From: Paenibacillus mendelii
GTDB lineage: Bacteria; Bacillota; Bacilli; Paenibacillales; Paenibacillaceae
Length of the DNA: 64,000 bases
Reading direction: 5' to 3'
Assembly: GCF_024498075.1 (NCBI RefSeq)
Contig: NZ_JANHOF010000001.1
Location: 1,054,001 to 1,118,000, forward strand
Shown here: positions 9,339-18,089 of the stretch, piece after piece
Numbering within the stretch: the first letter of the stretch is position 1
Layout: every line of letters begins with the position of its first letter
Translations under genes and position numbers: made by a program
Notes under the pieces: model-generated
Told to the model about the DNA's origin: nothing
The model's input: only the letters and a program-made list of their open reading frames with translations
The model's database searches: none

Positions 9339-9369
9339 AAAAAAACCTTTTAGCCGCCGCTAAAAAGGT
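9339..9369 (-). terminator. intrinsic terminator inside the panB leader
   Basis: The arms 9345-9355 and 9359-9369 form a hairpin on the minus strand (ACCTTTTTAGC against GGCTAAAAGGT, one bulge), followed by seven T residues. It lies 35 bases before the panB start codon and downstream of the predicted panB promoter, so it would stop transcription before the operon unless the leader folds otherwise. Confidence 0.8.
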
Positions 9370-9558
9370 CCCAAACCAAAAAGGAACAACCCTCGCGCTT
9401 GCAAGCTTCCTTCTGTCTCGGTCCCTAACGGCTCAGAGCAGAATACGCAATGCCTTGCTACTACCATTATGTCGATAAATCGGGTCTGTTACTCTAAAGG
9501 CGCTCCGTCTTGAGGTGTGGTTCGCGGCTGCGATACCACCCTGCAGAGGCCTCTAATC
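9370..9558 (-). promoter_or_regulatory. structured 5' leader of panBCD (candidate riboswitch or attenuator)
   Basis: About 190 transcribed bases lie between the predicted start site (near 9558) and the terminator. The stretch can form several hairpins: one around 9514-9540 (GGTGGTATCGC against GCGAACCACACC, imperfect) and others nearer the terminator. The piece AGGGTGGTATCGC at 9531-9543 looks like the T-box core sequence, but it sits near the 5' end, about 165 bases from the terminator, which is wrong for a T-box. A conserved 'pan' RNA motif upstream of panB operons has been described in Firmicutes and is the other candidate. I cannot assign the class. Confidence 0.45.
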
Positions 9559-9564
9559 ACGATC

Positions 9565-9593
9565 AGTATAGCAGAAAACCGCTATATCGTCTA
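9565..9593 (-). promoter_or_regulatory. predicted sigma-A promoter of panBCD
   Basis: On the minus strand TAGACG, a 17-base spacer and TATACT, with a TG one base before the -10 element (extended -10). It overlaps the last codon of birA. It gives a leader RNA of about 250 bases before panB. Confidence 0.55.
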
Positions 9594-10574
9594 TCCGCGG
9601 ACATCCGGCGGCCCGCTTGTCACAGCCGAAAAGACATTGACTTGTGACCCGTCAAGCTTCTGTACAATAAGCGCGCCGCTCTCGCTGAGTCCGATTGGCG
9701 TTCCTTCAACTACTCCCGCAGGCGTCGTCAGCTTTACGGGCTTATGCAGCGTGACCGACAAGGCTTCCCACAAGGTCTGTATCGGTGAGAACCCTTCCTG
9801 CTGATAGAGCGTGTAGAGAAGCTCGAATTGACGGAAAAAGGCCGCGATGACCTCAGTCCGGTCTAACTCATTTCCCTGTTCAATCCGGAGCGACGTCGCA
9901 ATACCGCGAAGCTCTTCCGGATAATCCTCCTCCGTCAAATTCACGCTGATCCCGATTCCGGCTATTATGTACCGGATCCGCTCGTCTTCAGCCGTAGATT
10001 CCAGCAGGATGCCGCTTATTTTCTTGCCGTCCACCAGCAGATCATTCGGCCACTTGATTCCGATATCCAGCGTTGTGAGCTCCTTCAATGCACGGCATAA
10101 GGCAACAGCGGTAAGCAGAGTTAGCTGCGGGGCGAATTGAAGGGAAAGGCTAGGGCGGAGAATCACGCTCATCCAGACTCCTTTGCCCGCGGGCGAAATC
10201 CAATTGCGCCCCATTCTGCCCCGGCCATTGGTTTGCTGCTCCGCGATGACAAGCGTGCCTTCCGCTGCTCCATCCTCAGCTAACTGCTGGGCAGCATTAT
10301 TCGTCGAGTCCACCGAGTCCAGCAGCTTAACGGAACATATGAACGACGTATCCTTAAGCTTGGTCAAGAGCTCGGACAAAATCAGCTTGGACGGTTTTCC
10401 CGCCAGCCGGTAACCAAGTCTTCGGGAAGCCTCGATTTGATAGCCAAGCTCCTCCAGCTTCTTGATCTTTTTCCAGATGGCCGTCCGGCTTATGCCGAGC
10501 TCCTTGCTGATCGTCTCACCCGAAAGATATTGCCCGTCTTGCTGTTCCAGCATTTCGATAATCCGGCTGCTCAT
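9591..10574 (-). CDS. birA: bifunctional biotin-protein ligase / biotin repressor BirA
   Basis: A 327-residue class II biotin ligase. Residues 1-60 form a winged helix (ISRTAIWKKIKKLEELGY), so it can act as biotin operon repressor as well as attach biotin to carboxylase subunits. The ligase core has GRGRMGRNW at 117-125, which closes over biotinyl-AMP, and KWPNDLLVDGKKISGIL with the conserved lysine. A small SH3-like C-terminal domain follows. The start overlaps the stop of cca (ATGA), as in B. subtilis, where birA is also next to cca. Confidence 0.96.
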   Translation of the reverse strand: MSSRIIEMLEQQDGQYLSGETISKELGISRTAIWKKIKKLEELGYQIEASRRLGYRLAGKPSKLILSELLTKLKDTSFICSVKLLDSVDSTNNAAQQLAEDGAAEGTLVIAEQQTNGRGRMGRNWISPAGKGVWMSVILRPSLSLQFAPQLTLLTAVALCRALKELTTLDIGIKWPNDLLVDGKKISGILLESTAEDERIRYIIAGIGISVNLTEEDYPEELRGIATSLRIEQGNELDRTEVIAAFFRQFELLYTLYQQEGFSPIQTLWEALSVTLHKPVKLTTPAGVVEGTPIGLSESGALIVQKLDGSQVNVFSAVTSGPPDVRG

Positions 10575-11923
10575 GTCTTCTCCAACTCACTTTCGTTTTC
10601 TTTCATGAAAGCCAGCAGTGACTCCCGGTCGTTCCGTACATGTCCATGGATAACGGCCCGCAGCAGCCCTTGAAGCAGCTGACCCAGCCATGGCCCTTCC
10701 GGCCGCTGAAGCAATCTGACTGCATCCGCGCCGCCAATTGCAAGCTCTCGCAGCGACCTTATAGGCATGTCCGATAGCCATTGACCGAGCTTGACTACTA
10801 ATCCTTCAGCCGCAATTATTTCGAATGACCGTTCTTCCTCGGGTGCAAGCAGCTGAGGAATTGTACGCACCGCCGTTAGCCACGTGGAAGCATTCCCGAT
10901 CCCTTCCCGAATAACCGTATCCAGCCATAGCTGACGGAGCTGTTCCTCCGAGCGATTCCCGTCTAATGCATGGTCAAGCTCTATTCCCATTAAATTCCCA
11001 ATGCGTACGGTGGCGGCTAACGCGGCTTTGCGAACATTCGAAAACTTGAGTGCTTCCGCCAATTGAAAGGCATCCTCCGAGGTCAATCCCAGCGCTAGAC
11101 ATAGAGAAGTCCACCTTGTATCGGTTTCACTTAGCTTCTCCAACTCTTTCATGGCCATCACCTGATTATGCCGCGGTTCAGGCAGAGGCGTTGAAGCCTC
11201 CTTCTCTCCTGACAAGATCAGGAGCGTCTGCGGCAGCGGCACCTTTGTATGATGAAGCAATCCGCTTGCTGCAAACAAAGCGGCAGCCCGATGTGGATGG
11301 CTGCCGCTGATCATTTTGTCCGCTTCTGCACCTATCCGTTCCATAGCCACATGCTGGAGAAGCGCTCGATGACGTATCAAAGCATTCCATGTGCCCATCT
11401 CAAACCGTAGACGAAACTCAGCTGCAAACCGGATAGCTCTCACCATCCGCAGGGCGTCCTCTTGAAATCTCGCATCCGCCTCGCCTACGCACCGCAGTGT
11501 GCCATGACGCAAATCATTTAGCCCGCCGAACGGATCCACGAGCTGACCATTACCGCGCATAGCCATCGCGTTGATCGTAAAATCGCGTCTTAGCAGATCC
11601 GCCTCCAGATCGGTTACAAATTGAACCTCTGCCGGCCGGCGGAATTGCTCATAGGCCGATTCCTTGCGGAAGGTCGTGATTTCATACACGCCATTGCCCG
11701 TCATCACCGTGATCGTCCCATGCGCGAGCCCTGTCGGCACATGACGGGGAAAGAGCGCCATCACCTGCTGCGGCTCAGCAGACGTTGCGATATCGACATC
11801 CTTAAGCTCACGCCCCATCATCGTGTCCCGCACGCAGCCGCCGACGAATACTGCCACGTACCCATGCTCCTCCAGGAGATGAAGCACCGGGAGCGCTTCG
11901 TTTAAAGCTTTATTCAAGCGCAT
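10571..11923 (-). CDS. cca: CCA tRNA nucleotidyltransferase
   Basis: A 450-residue class II enzyme that adds or repairs the 3' CCA end of tRNAs. The catalytic signature is GGCVRD at 28-33 followed by DVDIATSA at 42-49, and the flexible-loop and RRDFTINAMA segments follow. ATG at 11923 is chosen because of the strong AAGGAGGGA site and because the conserved region starts there; a longer reading to 12016 would overlap bshA. It sits between bshA and birA, the same order as in B. subtilis. Confidence 0.96.
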   Translation of the reverse strand: MRLNKALNEALPVLHLLEEHGYVAVFVGGCVRDTMMGRELKDVDIATSAEPQQVMALFPRHVPTGLAHGTITVMTGNGVYEITTFRKESAYEQFRRPAEVQFVTDLEADLLRRDFTINAMAMRGNGQLVDPFGGLNDLRHGTLRCVGEADARFQEDALRMVRAIRFAAEFRLRFEMGTWNALIRHRALLQHVAMERIGAEADKMISGSHPHRAAALFAASGLLHHTKVPLPQTLLILSGEKEASTPLPEPRHNQVMAMKELEKLSETDTRWTSLCLALGLTSEDAFQLAEALKFSNVRKAALAATVRIGNLMGIELDHALDGNRSEEQLRQLWLDTVIREGIGNASTWLTAVRTIPQLLAPEEERSFEIIAAEGLVVKLGQWLSDMPIRSLRELAIGGADAVRLLQRPEGPWLGQLLQGLLRAVIHGHVRNDRESLLAFMKENESELEKT

Positions 11924-11951
11924 AGCGCTCCCTCCTTCAATCCGATCATTC

Positions 11952-13112
11952 TTAATCGCATACCGGCTGCGGAATATTGGCTTCGATTCCAAGTACCCGG
12001 TAGTAAATCCGTTCATATTCAGCCGTAATGAGGTCGTTGCAGAATTGCGTTCTCGCTCTCTTCAAGCATGCGTCGCGGAACTGCTCGTAAAGCCGTTCGT
12101 TCTGAAGCAGCCGGATCGCGTTCTCCGCCATGCTGTCCGTGTCTCCGATCGGAGACAAGTAACCGGTCTCTCCGTGTGTGACGAGCTCCGGAATGCCTCC
12201 TGCTTGAGAGCCGATCGTCGGCACGCCGCATGCCATAGCTTCCAACGCTACGAGACCGAAGCTTTCCTTCTCGGAAGGAAGCAGCATCAAATCCGCGATA
12301 GAGATCACATGTGCGACGTCATCCTGTTTGCCTAGGAAGTGCACACGATCTTCAAGTCCCATACTCCGAATTTTATGTTGGACCTTCGGCAGATCCGGTC
12401 CTTCTCCGACCAGCAGCAGACGGCTTGGAACCTGCTTTGCCACCTTGGCGAAGACATCCACGACATCGCTGACTCGTTTGACGGGACGGAAATTCGAGAT
12501 GTGCATTAATATTTTTTCGCCGGGTCCGACATAATCATTGCGAAGAGACGCGCAGCTGCGCGGATAATAGATGCGTTTATCAACAAAGTTATAGGTCAAA
12601 TCAATTGGCTTAACAATATCAAGCAGCTCGCGCGTTTCGCGGATCAAGTCATTCGATACAGCCGTAACCGCATCGCTTGAATTAATAGCCAGGCGGATTA
12701 AATCCTTCAAGGTCTCATCCTGCGCCAAAACCGTTATATCCGTGCCGTGTAGCGTGGTCACCGTACGTAAGCCGTCGCCCGCCATCTGCTTCGCGAGAAA
12801 CGCACATATGGCATGCGGGACCGCATAATGAACGTGAAGCAGATCTAGCTGCTGCATCTTGGCTACCTGGGCCATCTTACTTGCCAACGACAAGTCGTAG
12901 GGCGGATAACGGAATACATAATAGTCGTTCACTTCGACTTCATGATAAAAAATATTTTTATGAAATTGTCCCAACCGGAACGGGACACTATGGGTTATAA
13001 AATGAATTTCATGTCCCTTCTCTGCCAAAAGCTTGCCCAGTTCCGTCGCCACGACGCCGGAACCACCCAATGTCGGATAACATGTTATGCCGATTTTCAG
13101 AGGTCTAGCCAC
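11952..13112 (-). CDS. bshA: N-acetyl-alpha-D-glucosaminyl L-malate synthase BshA
   Basis: A 386-residue GT-B fold glycosyltransferase that joins UDP-GlcNAc and L-malate, the first step of bacillithiol synthesis. The family-typical N-terminus KIGITCYPTLGGSGVVATELG is present (residues about 6-26), as are the C-terminal donor-binding residues in PSEKESFGLVALEAMACGVP. The start codon is GTG (13110-13112), preceded by GGAGGTGG. The next upstream gene encodes the second enzyme, BshB1. BshC is not in the window. Bacillithiol is the main low-molecular-weight thiol of these bacteria. Confidence 0.96.
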   Translation of the reverse strand: MARPLKIGITCYPTLGGSGVVATELGKLLAEKGHEIHFITHSVPFRLGQFHKNIFYHEVEVNDYYVFRYPPYDLSLASKMAQVAKMQQLDLLHVHYAVPHAICAFLAKQMAGDGLRTVTTLHGTDITVLAQDETLKDLIRLAINSSDAVTAVSNDLIRETRELLDIVKPIDLTYNFVDKRIYYPRSCASLRNDYVGPGEKILMHISNFRPVKRVSDVVDVFAKVAKQVPSRLLLVGEGPDLPKVQHKIRSMGLEDRVHFLGKQDDVAHVISIADLMLLPSEKESFGLVALEAMACGVPTIGSQAGGIPELVTHGETGYLSPIGDTDSMAENAIRLLQNERLYEQFRDACLKRARTQFCNDLITAEYERIYYRVLGIEANIPQPVCD

Positions 13113-13179
13113 GTAACCACCTCCATATGCGCTCTCTAGTGTAATTTATATGCGTCCGGTGACGAATTCTGACATCACG

Positions 13180-13878
13180 TTAAAATAAATTGACCGGCTG
13201 CGGTCGTTTAATGGCGAAGCCCTCGGCGTACGCCCACTGGCGTGTCTGGCCGAGCAGCAAATCCCTGGCTTCCACCCGCTCCACATAGCGGTCTGTCAGC
13301 GGGGTTTGTACCCGGTCTTCTCCACCCGCCACTTGCTCAAATTGAGAACGGTAGGCGCGAAGAGCGCTAATTTTCTGATCATAATGACCGCTCACATCCA
13401 CGATAAGGGAAACGTCCGAGCTGTCATTAATATAATAAAAGAGAAGCTGCTCGACATGAACAGGTGGAAGCTCCGGCAAATATTTGCGCAGCTTGGCATT
13501 GAATACAGCTTCTTCTACCAGCCTGCTGCACGCGCCATGATCCGGATGACGATCCGCCCAATAGGGAGCGAATACAATGCGGGGACGCAAACGGCGAATT
13601 TCCCGGACGATGGCTTCTATTTGCTCAGCCGAGCCTGTTAGACCCCGGTCAGGCAGCGCTAGACAGGATCGGTCGTATAGACCCAGCACTGCGGCAGCTT
13701 CCGCCGCCTCCTGCCGCCTGATCTCCACTGTGCCGTTCGATGACATCTCCGCTTCCGTCAAGTCGCAGATAGCCACACGATAACCGGCCTCTACATGTTT
13801 AGCAATGGTGCCGCCCATACCAATTTCCACATCATCAGGATGAGCGCCGAAGGCCGCTATATCGACATATTCACTCAT
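13180..13878 (-). CDS. bshB1: bacillithiol biosynthesis deacetylase BshB1
   Basis: A 232-residue zinc deacetylase of the LmbE/PIG-L family that removes the acetyl group from GlcNAc-malate, the second step of bacillithiol synthesis. The zinc motif AHPDD is at residues 12-16 and the third ligand region HPDHGACS is near residue 110. ATG at 13878 has an AGGAGA site and overlaps the mgsA stop (TAATG); the longer reading to 13920 is not needed. Together with bshA it forms the bacillithiol part of this operon. Confidence 0.95.
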   Translation of the reverse strand: MSEYVDIAAFGAHPDDVEIGMGGTIAKHVEAGYRVAICDLTEAEMSSNGTVEIRRQEAAEAAAVLGLYDRSCLALPDRGLTGSAEQIEAIVREIRRLRPRIVFAPYWADRHPDHGACSRLVEEAVFNAKLRKYLPELPPVHVEQLLFYYINDSSDVSLIVDVSGHYDQKISALRAYRSQFEQVAGGEDRVQTPLTDRYVERVEARDLLLGQTRQWAYAEGFAIKRPQPVNLF

Positions 13879-14294
13879 TACACTTCTCCTGGTTTGTATT
13901 TGTGTACAAGCTCCCGCCATGCGAAATCGCCGCGCTGGAGCGCCTTAACGAGCAGCTCGGCCGTTGCAACGTTCGTCGCGACCGGAATACCCTGCACATC
14001 GCAGAGCCGCAGCAGTGCGATAATATCAGGCTCATGCGGCTGCGCCATCAGCGGATCGCGCAGGAAGATGATCAGATCCATCTCGTTCTGCGCGACCAGC
14101 GCCCCGATCTGCTGGTCGCCGCCAAGCGGGCCGGACATGAAGCGGTGGATCGATAACCCGGTGTTCTCCATAATCCGCATTCCGGTCGTTCCGGTTGAAT
14201 ACAAGGTATGCCCATTAAAAACGGGCTCATAAGCGATTACGAAATTGACCATTTCTTCTTTTTTGCGGTCATGTGCGATAAATGCGATGTTCAT
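13878..14294 (-). CDS. mgsA: methylglyoxal synthase
   Basis: A 138-residue MgsA that converts dihydroxyacetone phosphate to methylglyoxal and phosphate, a bypass used when phosphorylated sugars pile up. Visible family segments are [11 protein letters not shown] at the start, YSTGTTG, and [17 protein letters not shown] with the catalytic Asp, then [13 protein letters not shown]. The start at 14294 follows a GAGGGG site. It is followed directly by bshB1 and bshA; bacillithiol is known to help detoxify methylglyoxal, so the grouping makes sense and is also found in B. subtilis. Confidence 0.96.
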   Translation of the reverse strand: MNIAFIAHDRKKEEMVNFVIAYEPVFNGHTLYSTGTTGMRIMENTGLSIHRFMSGPLGGDQQIGALVAQNEMDLIIFLRDPLMAQPHEPDIIALLRLCDVQGIPVATNVATAELLVKALQRGDFAWRELVHKYKPGEV

Positions 14295-14336
14295 GATGTA
14301 GTTCCCCTCTCCCGAAATACCCGTCAATCAAACGTA

Positions 14337-15140
14337 TTAATCCATAATGTGCTCAAAACCGTAGATAAGTCCGGTATAGGTCATCACTTTTTTCACGGCA
14401 ACAGCTACACCCGGCATATAACCTGCGCGCTCATAGGAATCGTGACGGATCTTAAGTGTTTGACCGAAGCCGCCAAAAATAACTTCCTGCTGTGCAAAGA
14501 CGCCCGGCAGTCTTACGCTATGTATGCGAAAGCCGTTGTAGTAGCCGCCGCGCGCGCCCTCGATCGTCTCTTCTTCTTTAGGATTACCCTGACGAAGCTC
14601 CTGGCGAACCCCGGCGATGAGCTCGGCCGTCTTGATCGAAGTTCCGGAAGGCGCATCCAGCTTCTGGTCGCCGTGATATTCAATAATTTCGAGATGCGGA
14701 AAATATTTGGATGCCTGCGCGGCAAATTGCATCATGAGAATGGCGCCGATTGAGAAGTTCGGTGCGATAAGCCCTCCGATTTCCCGTTCCTGACAAAGCT
14801 TGTCCAGCTCTTCGATTTGCTCCGGGGTAAATCCCGTCGTCCCGATTACCGGGCGAACACCATGCATGATGGCGGTTTTTGTGTTCCCGTAAGCTGCTTG
14901 TGGTACCGTGAAATCAACGAGCACATCCGCGCGCGCGTCTGAAAGAGCGGTCTCCAAATCAGCCGCCACGGTAACGCCGCAAGGCTTGACGCCGACCATC
15001 GTACCCGCATCGATCGGCCCCGCGGAGGGACTGACTGCGGCAGCCAGCGTCATGTTCTCATCCTGCAGCACCATCTTGACTACTTCCCGGCCCATCCGGC
15101 CTCCGGCCCCAATAACCGCCACTCTTATCGTATCTGTCAT
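14337..15140 (-). CDS. dapB: 4-hydroxy-tetrahydrodipicolinate reductase
   Basis: A 267-residue DapB, which reduces the dihydrodipicolinate-type intermediate with NAD(P)H on the way to diaminopimelate, lysine and the spore compound dipicolinate. The N-terminal nucleotide-binding loop is VIGAGGRMGREV (about residues 9-20). The catalytic signature EYHGDQKLDAPSGTS is near residue 155, with HGD-x-K-x-DAPSGT fitting the family exactly (ExHHxxKxDxPSGT, here with Y and G-D variants usual in Bacillales). It precedes mgsA in the operon, 42 bases away. Confidence 0.96.
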   Translation of the reverse strand: MTDTIRVAVIGAGGRMGREVVKMVLQDENMTLAAAVSPSAGPIDAGTMVGVKPCGVTVAADLETALSDARADVLVDFTVPQAAYGNTKTAIMHGVRPVIGTTGFTPEQIEELDKLCQEREIGGLIAPNFSIGAILMMQFAAQASKYFPHLEIIEYHGDQKLDAPSGTSIKTAELIAGVRQELRQGNPKEEETIEGARGGYYNGFRIHSVRLPGVFAQQEVIFGGFGQTLKIRHDSYERAGYMPGVAVAVKKVMTYTGLIYGFEHIMD

Positions 15141-15147
15141 GATTTGA

Positions 15148-15693
15148 TCACCTGTTCCTTCTTCTATTTCTTCTATTGGATCCCTGCCCCTGTTTCCGCC
15201 CTTTCCGCGTCACATCGGCATATAGCCTTCGAGCGGCAGAATGCTGCGGGTCAAGCCGAATCGCTTCTTTGGCAAATTCAGCCGCTTGCTCGTAGTCCGC
15301 AAGCGATTCATACAGCGCGCCCAGCAGAAGCAGCGCCTCTAGGCTTAAGGGGTCCAAGTGGACCGCAAGGCGAAGCTTCGTGATCGCGCCTTCCGAATCG
15401 GGGGGCGTCATCGCCAGAAGCGCTTCGGCTTCCTGTGAAAGCAGCTTTGCTTGAACGGTCTGCAAATGGTAATGATATTCCTCATGATCCCCGTTAAGCT
15501 TGACGGCTTGCTCGGCATAATGAAGCGCCTTCGGCCATTTGCCGCTGCGGGCGCATGTTATCGAGCATTTATAATGATAATCCGCCTCTTGCGGGGCAAG
15601 TGCGATAGCTTCCTCAAACCGCATAACGGCCAGCTCGTAGTCTCCATTAAGGATGGCTTCATAAGCTTTTTTCATGCTGCTTTCTCCGTTCAT
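15148..15693 (-). CDS. TPR-repeat protein
   Basis: A 181-residue protein built from at least three tetratricopeptide repeats (YEAILNGDYELAVMRFEEAI; ALHYAEQAVKLNGD; ADYEQAAEFAKEAIRLDPQ), ending in a very basic tail (RKGRKQGQGSNRRNRRRNR). It has no signal peptide, so it is probably a cytoplasmic adaptor; the basic tail could bind nucleic acid or acidic lipid. ATG at 15693 is chosen for its AAGGAGG site eight bases upstream. It lies between a MazG-like gene and dapB. I cannot name a function. Confidence 0.75.
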   Translation of the reverse strand: MNGESSMKKAYEAILNGDYELAVMRFEEAIALAPQEADYHYKCSITCARSGKWPKALHYAEQAVKLNGDHEEYHYHLQTVQAKLLSQEAEALLAMTPPDSEGAITKLRLAVHLDPLSLEALLLLGALYESLADYEQAAEFAKEAIRLDPQHSAARRLYADVTRKGRKQGQGSNRRNRRRNR

Positions 15694-15746
15694 CTGCCCA
15701 TCCTCCTTGTACACAGGTGATGGTACAGCATATGTAGGGAGCTTGT

Positions 15747-16082
15747 TTACGGTTCGACGTTTTTTGGTGTCCAGCGATTCGCATCCCGGGTCGCGAATTT
15801 ATTCATCACCCGATTATGCGCTTCCGTCATATCTATTCCTAGCGAGTTGGCAAAGCAGCATACAATGAATAAAATATCGCCCAGCTCCAGCTCGATCGAA
15901 TTATCCGCTTCATCCAGCTTCTTCGGCTTCTCGCCAAATTGGTGGTTCACCTCGCGCGCCAGCTCGCCGACTTCTTCACTCATGCGGGCAAGCATGGAAA
16001 GCGGGCTGAAATACCCCTCTTTGAATTGTGAAATATAACGGTCCACCTCGCGTTGGATCTCCGCAAGCGATTTTTCGGCCAT
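15747..16082 (-). CDS. ypjD: MazG-like nucleotide pyrophosphohydrolase (YpjD)
   Basis: A 111-residue single-domain MazG-type protein. The all-helical core has the metal-binding EE..E pattern (MSEEVGELAREV) and the second motif ELELGDILFIVCCFAN with E-x3-D. Such enzymes hydrolyse nucleoside triphosphates to monophosphate and pyrophosphate, often to remove damaged nucleotides. It matches B. subtilis YpjD in size and in position, upstream of dapB. The start faces the divergent yitT gene. Confidence 0.88.
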   Translation of the reverse strand: MAEKSLAEIQREVDRYISQFKEGYFSPLSMLARMSEEVGELAREVNHQFGEKPKKLDEADNSIELELGDILFIVCCFANSLGIDMTEAHNRVMNKFATRDANRWTPKNVEP

Positions 16083-16136
16083 GATCGGTCGCAGTCCTTT
16101 CTGTCCTCATATTCTCTCCATATGTTATCGTAAAGC

Positions 16137-16164
16137 GCAATCGAAAACAATGCTTTTCGATTGC
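16137..16164. repeat. perfect 11-bp inverted repeat between ypjD and yitT
   Basis: GCAATCGAAAA at 16137-16147 is repeated in reverse complement at 16154-16164 with a six-base centre. It lies in the only divergent intergenic region of the window and has no T-run on either side, so it looks more like an operator or mRNA hairpin than a terminator. Confidence 0.7.
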
Positions 16165-16227
16165 CCTCAAATCAGCCATACTAAGCCATACAATCCATCT
16201 TCGTTCCTGAAAGGAGCTAAAGCCATT

Positions 16228-17094
16228 GTGAACAACCGATTGTCAGCACTGCTGCGTACTCTGCCGCTCGTGACGGTGGGTACAGCCATTTATGCATTTG
16301 GCCTTCACTACTTCATTCTTCCGAATCAATTGATGGAAGGAGGCGTGACAGGCGTTGCCGTGCTCTTGAATTATGCCCTTGGCTGGCCGCTTTGGGTATC
16401 GACGCTTGTCTTGAATATACCTTTATTTATCATTGGATGGAGGATCCTGGGGTTTGGTCCGATGAGCTACTCCATATACGGAACGGTCTCGCTCTCGCTG
16501 TTCCTCGCTTTGATCGAGAAATGGATCGAGGCGGGCTGGATTGTCCCTTTCCAAACATCGAATGATTTCATTTTGGCCGCTTTATACGCGGGGGTTACGC
16601 TCGGGGCTGGCCTTGGCATCGTCTTCCGGTTTGGAGGCACAACGGGAGGGGCGGACATTCTGGCCCGGATCGGCTCCAAAATGCGGGGCTGGAGCATGGG
16701 CCAAATCATTTTGACCCTTGATGCCGTTATCATCGCCATATCGTTGTTATACATCCCAAAGGAGAAGGTGCTCTATACGCTGGTAGCTGTCTTCATAGCA
16801 TCCAAAATGATTGACTTTATTCAGGAAGGCGCCTATGCCGCCAAAGCATTCTCCGTCTTCACTGACCACGGGGAGCGAATGTCTGCGCTCATCACTAAGG
16901 AAATGGAGCGGGGCACGACGTTGTTTGAAGCAAAAGGCGGGTATTCGGGCAACAAAAAGCAGGTCCTCTACTGCGTCGTCGCCCGCCATGAAATTAGACG
17001 GCTGAAGACGTTAATACGCAGTATCGACCCGCTTGCTTTCATCGTGATATCCGATGTGCACGACGTGCTTGGAGAAGGTTTCAAGGAAGAATAA
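16228..17094 (+). CDS. ypjC: YitT-family membrane protein (YpjC)
   Basis: A 288-residue protein of the YitT family (DUF161 membrane part plus DUF2179 C-terminal domain). About five or six hydrophobic helices fill residues 1-190 (including LPLVTVGTAIYAFGLHYFILPN and the FGGTTGGADILARI segment). The last 80 residues are soluble. GTG at 16228 is preferred because it follows AAGGAG. The role of the family is not established, though some members are linked to transport or spore functions. It is the only clear plus-strand gene here, whereas its neighbours ypjB and ypjD are on the minus strand. Confidence 0.85.
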   Translation: MNNRLSALLRTLPLVTVGTAIYAFGLHYFILPNQLMEGGVTGVAVLLNYALGWPLWVSTLVLNIPLFIIGWRILGFGPMSYSIYGTVSLSLFLALIEKWIEAGWIVPFQTSNDFILAALYAGVTLGAGLGIVFRFGGTTGGADILARIGSKMRGWSMGQIILTLDAVIIAISLLYIPKEKVLYTLVAVFIASKMIDFIQEGAYAAKAFSVFTDHGERMSALITKEMERGTTLFEAKGGYSGNKKQVLYCVVARHEIRRLKTLIRSIDPLAFIVISDVHDVLGEGFKEE

Positions 17095-17111
17095 TAGGAC
17101 ATGAGCTGTGC

Positions 17112-17129
17112 ATCGTGATCGTTCACGAT
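17112..17129. terminator. possible weak terminator between convergent yitT and ypjB
   Basis: ATCGTGA and TCACGAT form a 7-bp hairpin with a four-base loop exactly between the two convergent stop codons. There is no clear T-run on either side, so this is a weak call. Confidence 0.25.
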
Positions 17130-17132
17130 CCA

Positions 17133-18053
17133 TCAGCGGCGGCGAGCCTCATCAGAGAAGCCGGTTGGCGGATAGGCCGCCCCGTGATTCTGATCGAATC
17201 GATACCTTCTCCAGCCGGCATAGCCCAGTACGCCGAGCACGAACGCCGAAATATACATGGTGGCCAGCTGCTCTTTGCCCCTCCGCGCATCACGGATCGT
17301 TTGCGGCAGCATTGCAGGAAGCGGAGCTTCGGCCACAGCAGCATTGGTAACGAAAAGCGCTTCAACCGTCTGATCGAGTGCTATGAAAGCACCTTCGACA
17401 AGGCGCTTGTGTTCCTTATGGCTCGAAGCAAAGGCCAGAATACGTTCCGTGCGCTCAATTTGGTCATAGAACGCGCGAACCTGCTCCTGCGGGCGCCCCA
17501 TGAGAGCCGCCACCTCGATCCGCTTCGAATGAAGCTGAAGAACATTCAAATTCGCCAGTGCGGCCGCCGGCCGGTCGATACCTTGTGCAGACCAAGCTTG
17601 GCGCATCCGAACAAGGTCGTTCTTCAACACCTCGCGGTATTGCAGCCATAACGGCGCCTTCCGGAATAAAGCATCGGCAGCGAGTTTCAATCTCGCAGCT
17701 TGCAAATATGCCGCATTCCCCTTATCATCGCTTAATGCCTGTCTGGCATCGCGTAAACTACGGTCGAAAGCCTCCCAGCCTGGCAGATTGCCAATATTGC
17801 GGATTTCCGGCTTGGCGGCAGCTTGCTCCAGCCGGTTAACCATTGAATAAGCAAGCTGGCGATTGCCGGCATTAGCTGCGGCGTATACTTGGTCCGCTAA
17901 TTTGACGAAGAGCGCATCCGCTCTAGCGGCCGTCAGATCCGGCGACTTTGAATTAGGAACCTCGGCCGCCGCCGATACCTTGTCCCAACTATAACCGCCA
18001 ATCGCCACCGATAATAGAGCAGCGAATAGTAATGAGATTATCGACCTTTTCAC
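17133..18053 (-). CDS. ypjB: sporulation protein YpjB
   Basis: A 306-residue exported protein: N-terminal signal or anchor (SIISLLFAALLSVAIGG), a long helical outer part rich in Ala and Arg/Lys, and a C-terminal membrane helix (MYISAFVLGVLGYAGW) with a short basic tail. This two-anchor layout and the position next to ypjA match B. subtilis YpjB, a sporulation-associated membrane protein of unknown mechanism. GTG at 18053 follows GGGGGGATG; the ATG at 18068 lacks a site. It is convergent with yitT. Confidence 0.8.
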   Translation of the reverse strand: MKRSIISLLFAALLSVAIGGYSWDKVSAAAEVPNSKSPDLTAARADALFVKLADQVYAAANAGNRQLAYSMVNRLEQAAAKPEIRNIGNLPGWEAFDRSLRDARQALSDDKGNAAYLQAARLKLAADALFRKAPLWLQYREVLKNDLVRMRQAWSAQGIDRPAAALANLNVLQLHSKRIEVAALMGRPQEQVRAFYDQIERTERILAFASSHKEHKRLVEGAFIALDQTVEALFVTNAAVAEAPLPAMLPQTIRDARRGKEQLATMYISAFVLGVLGYAGWRRYRFDQNHGAAYPPTGFSDEARRR

Positions 18054-18089
18054 AAAGCATCCCCCCATACTAATGTATGAGGGGATGTC

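Noticed and set aside
9531-9543. T-box riboswitch in the panB leader
   Set aside because: AGGGTGGTATCGC resembles the T-box core, but it lies near the 5' end of the leader instead of next to the terminator, and no specifier stem was found upstream of it.
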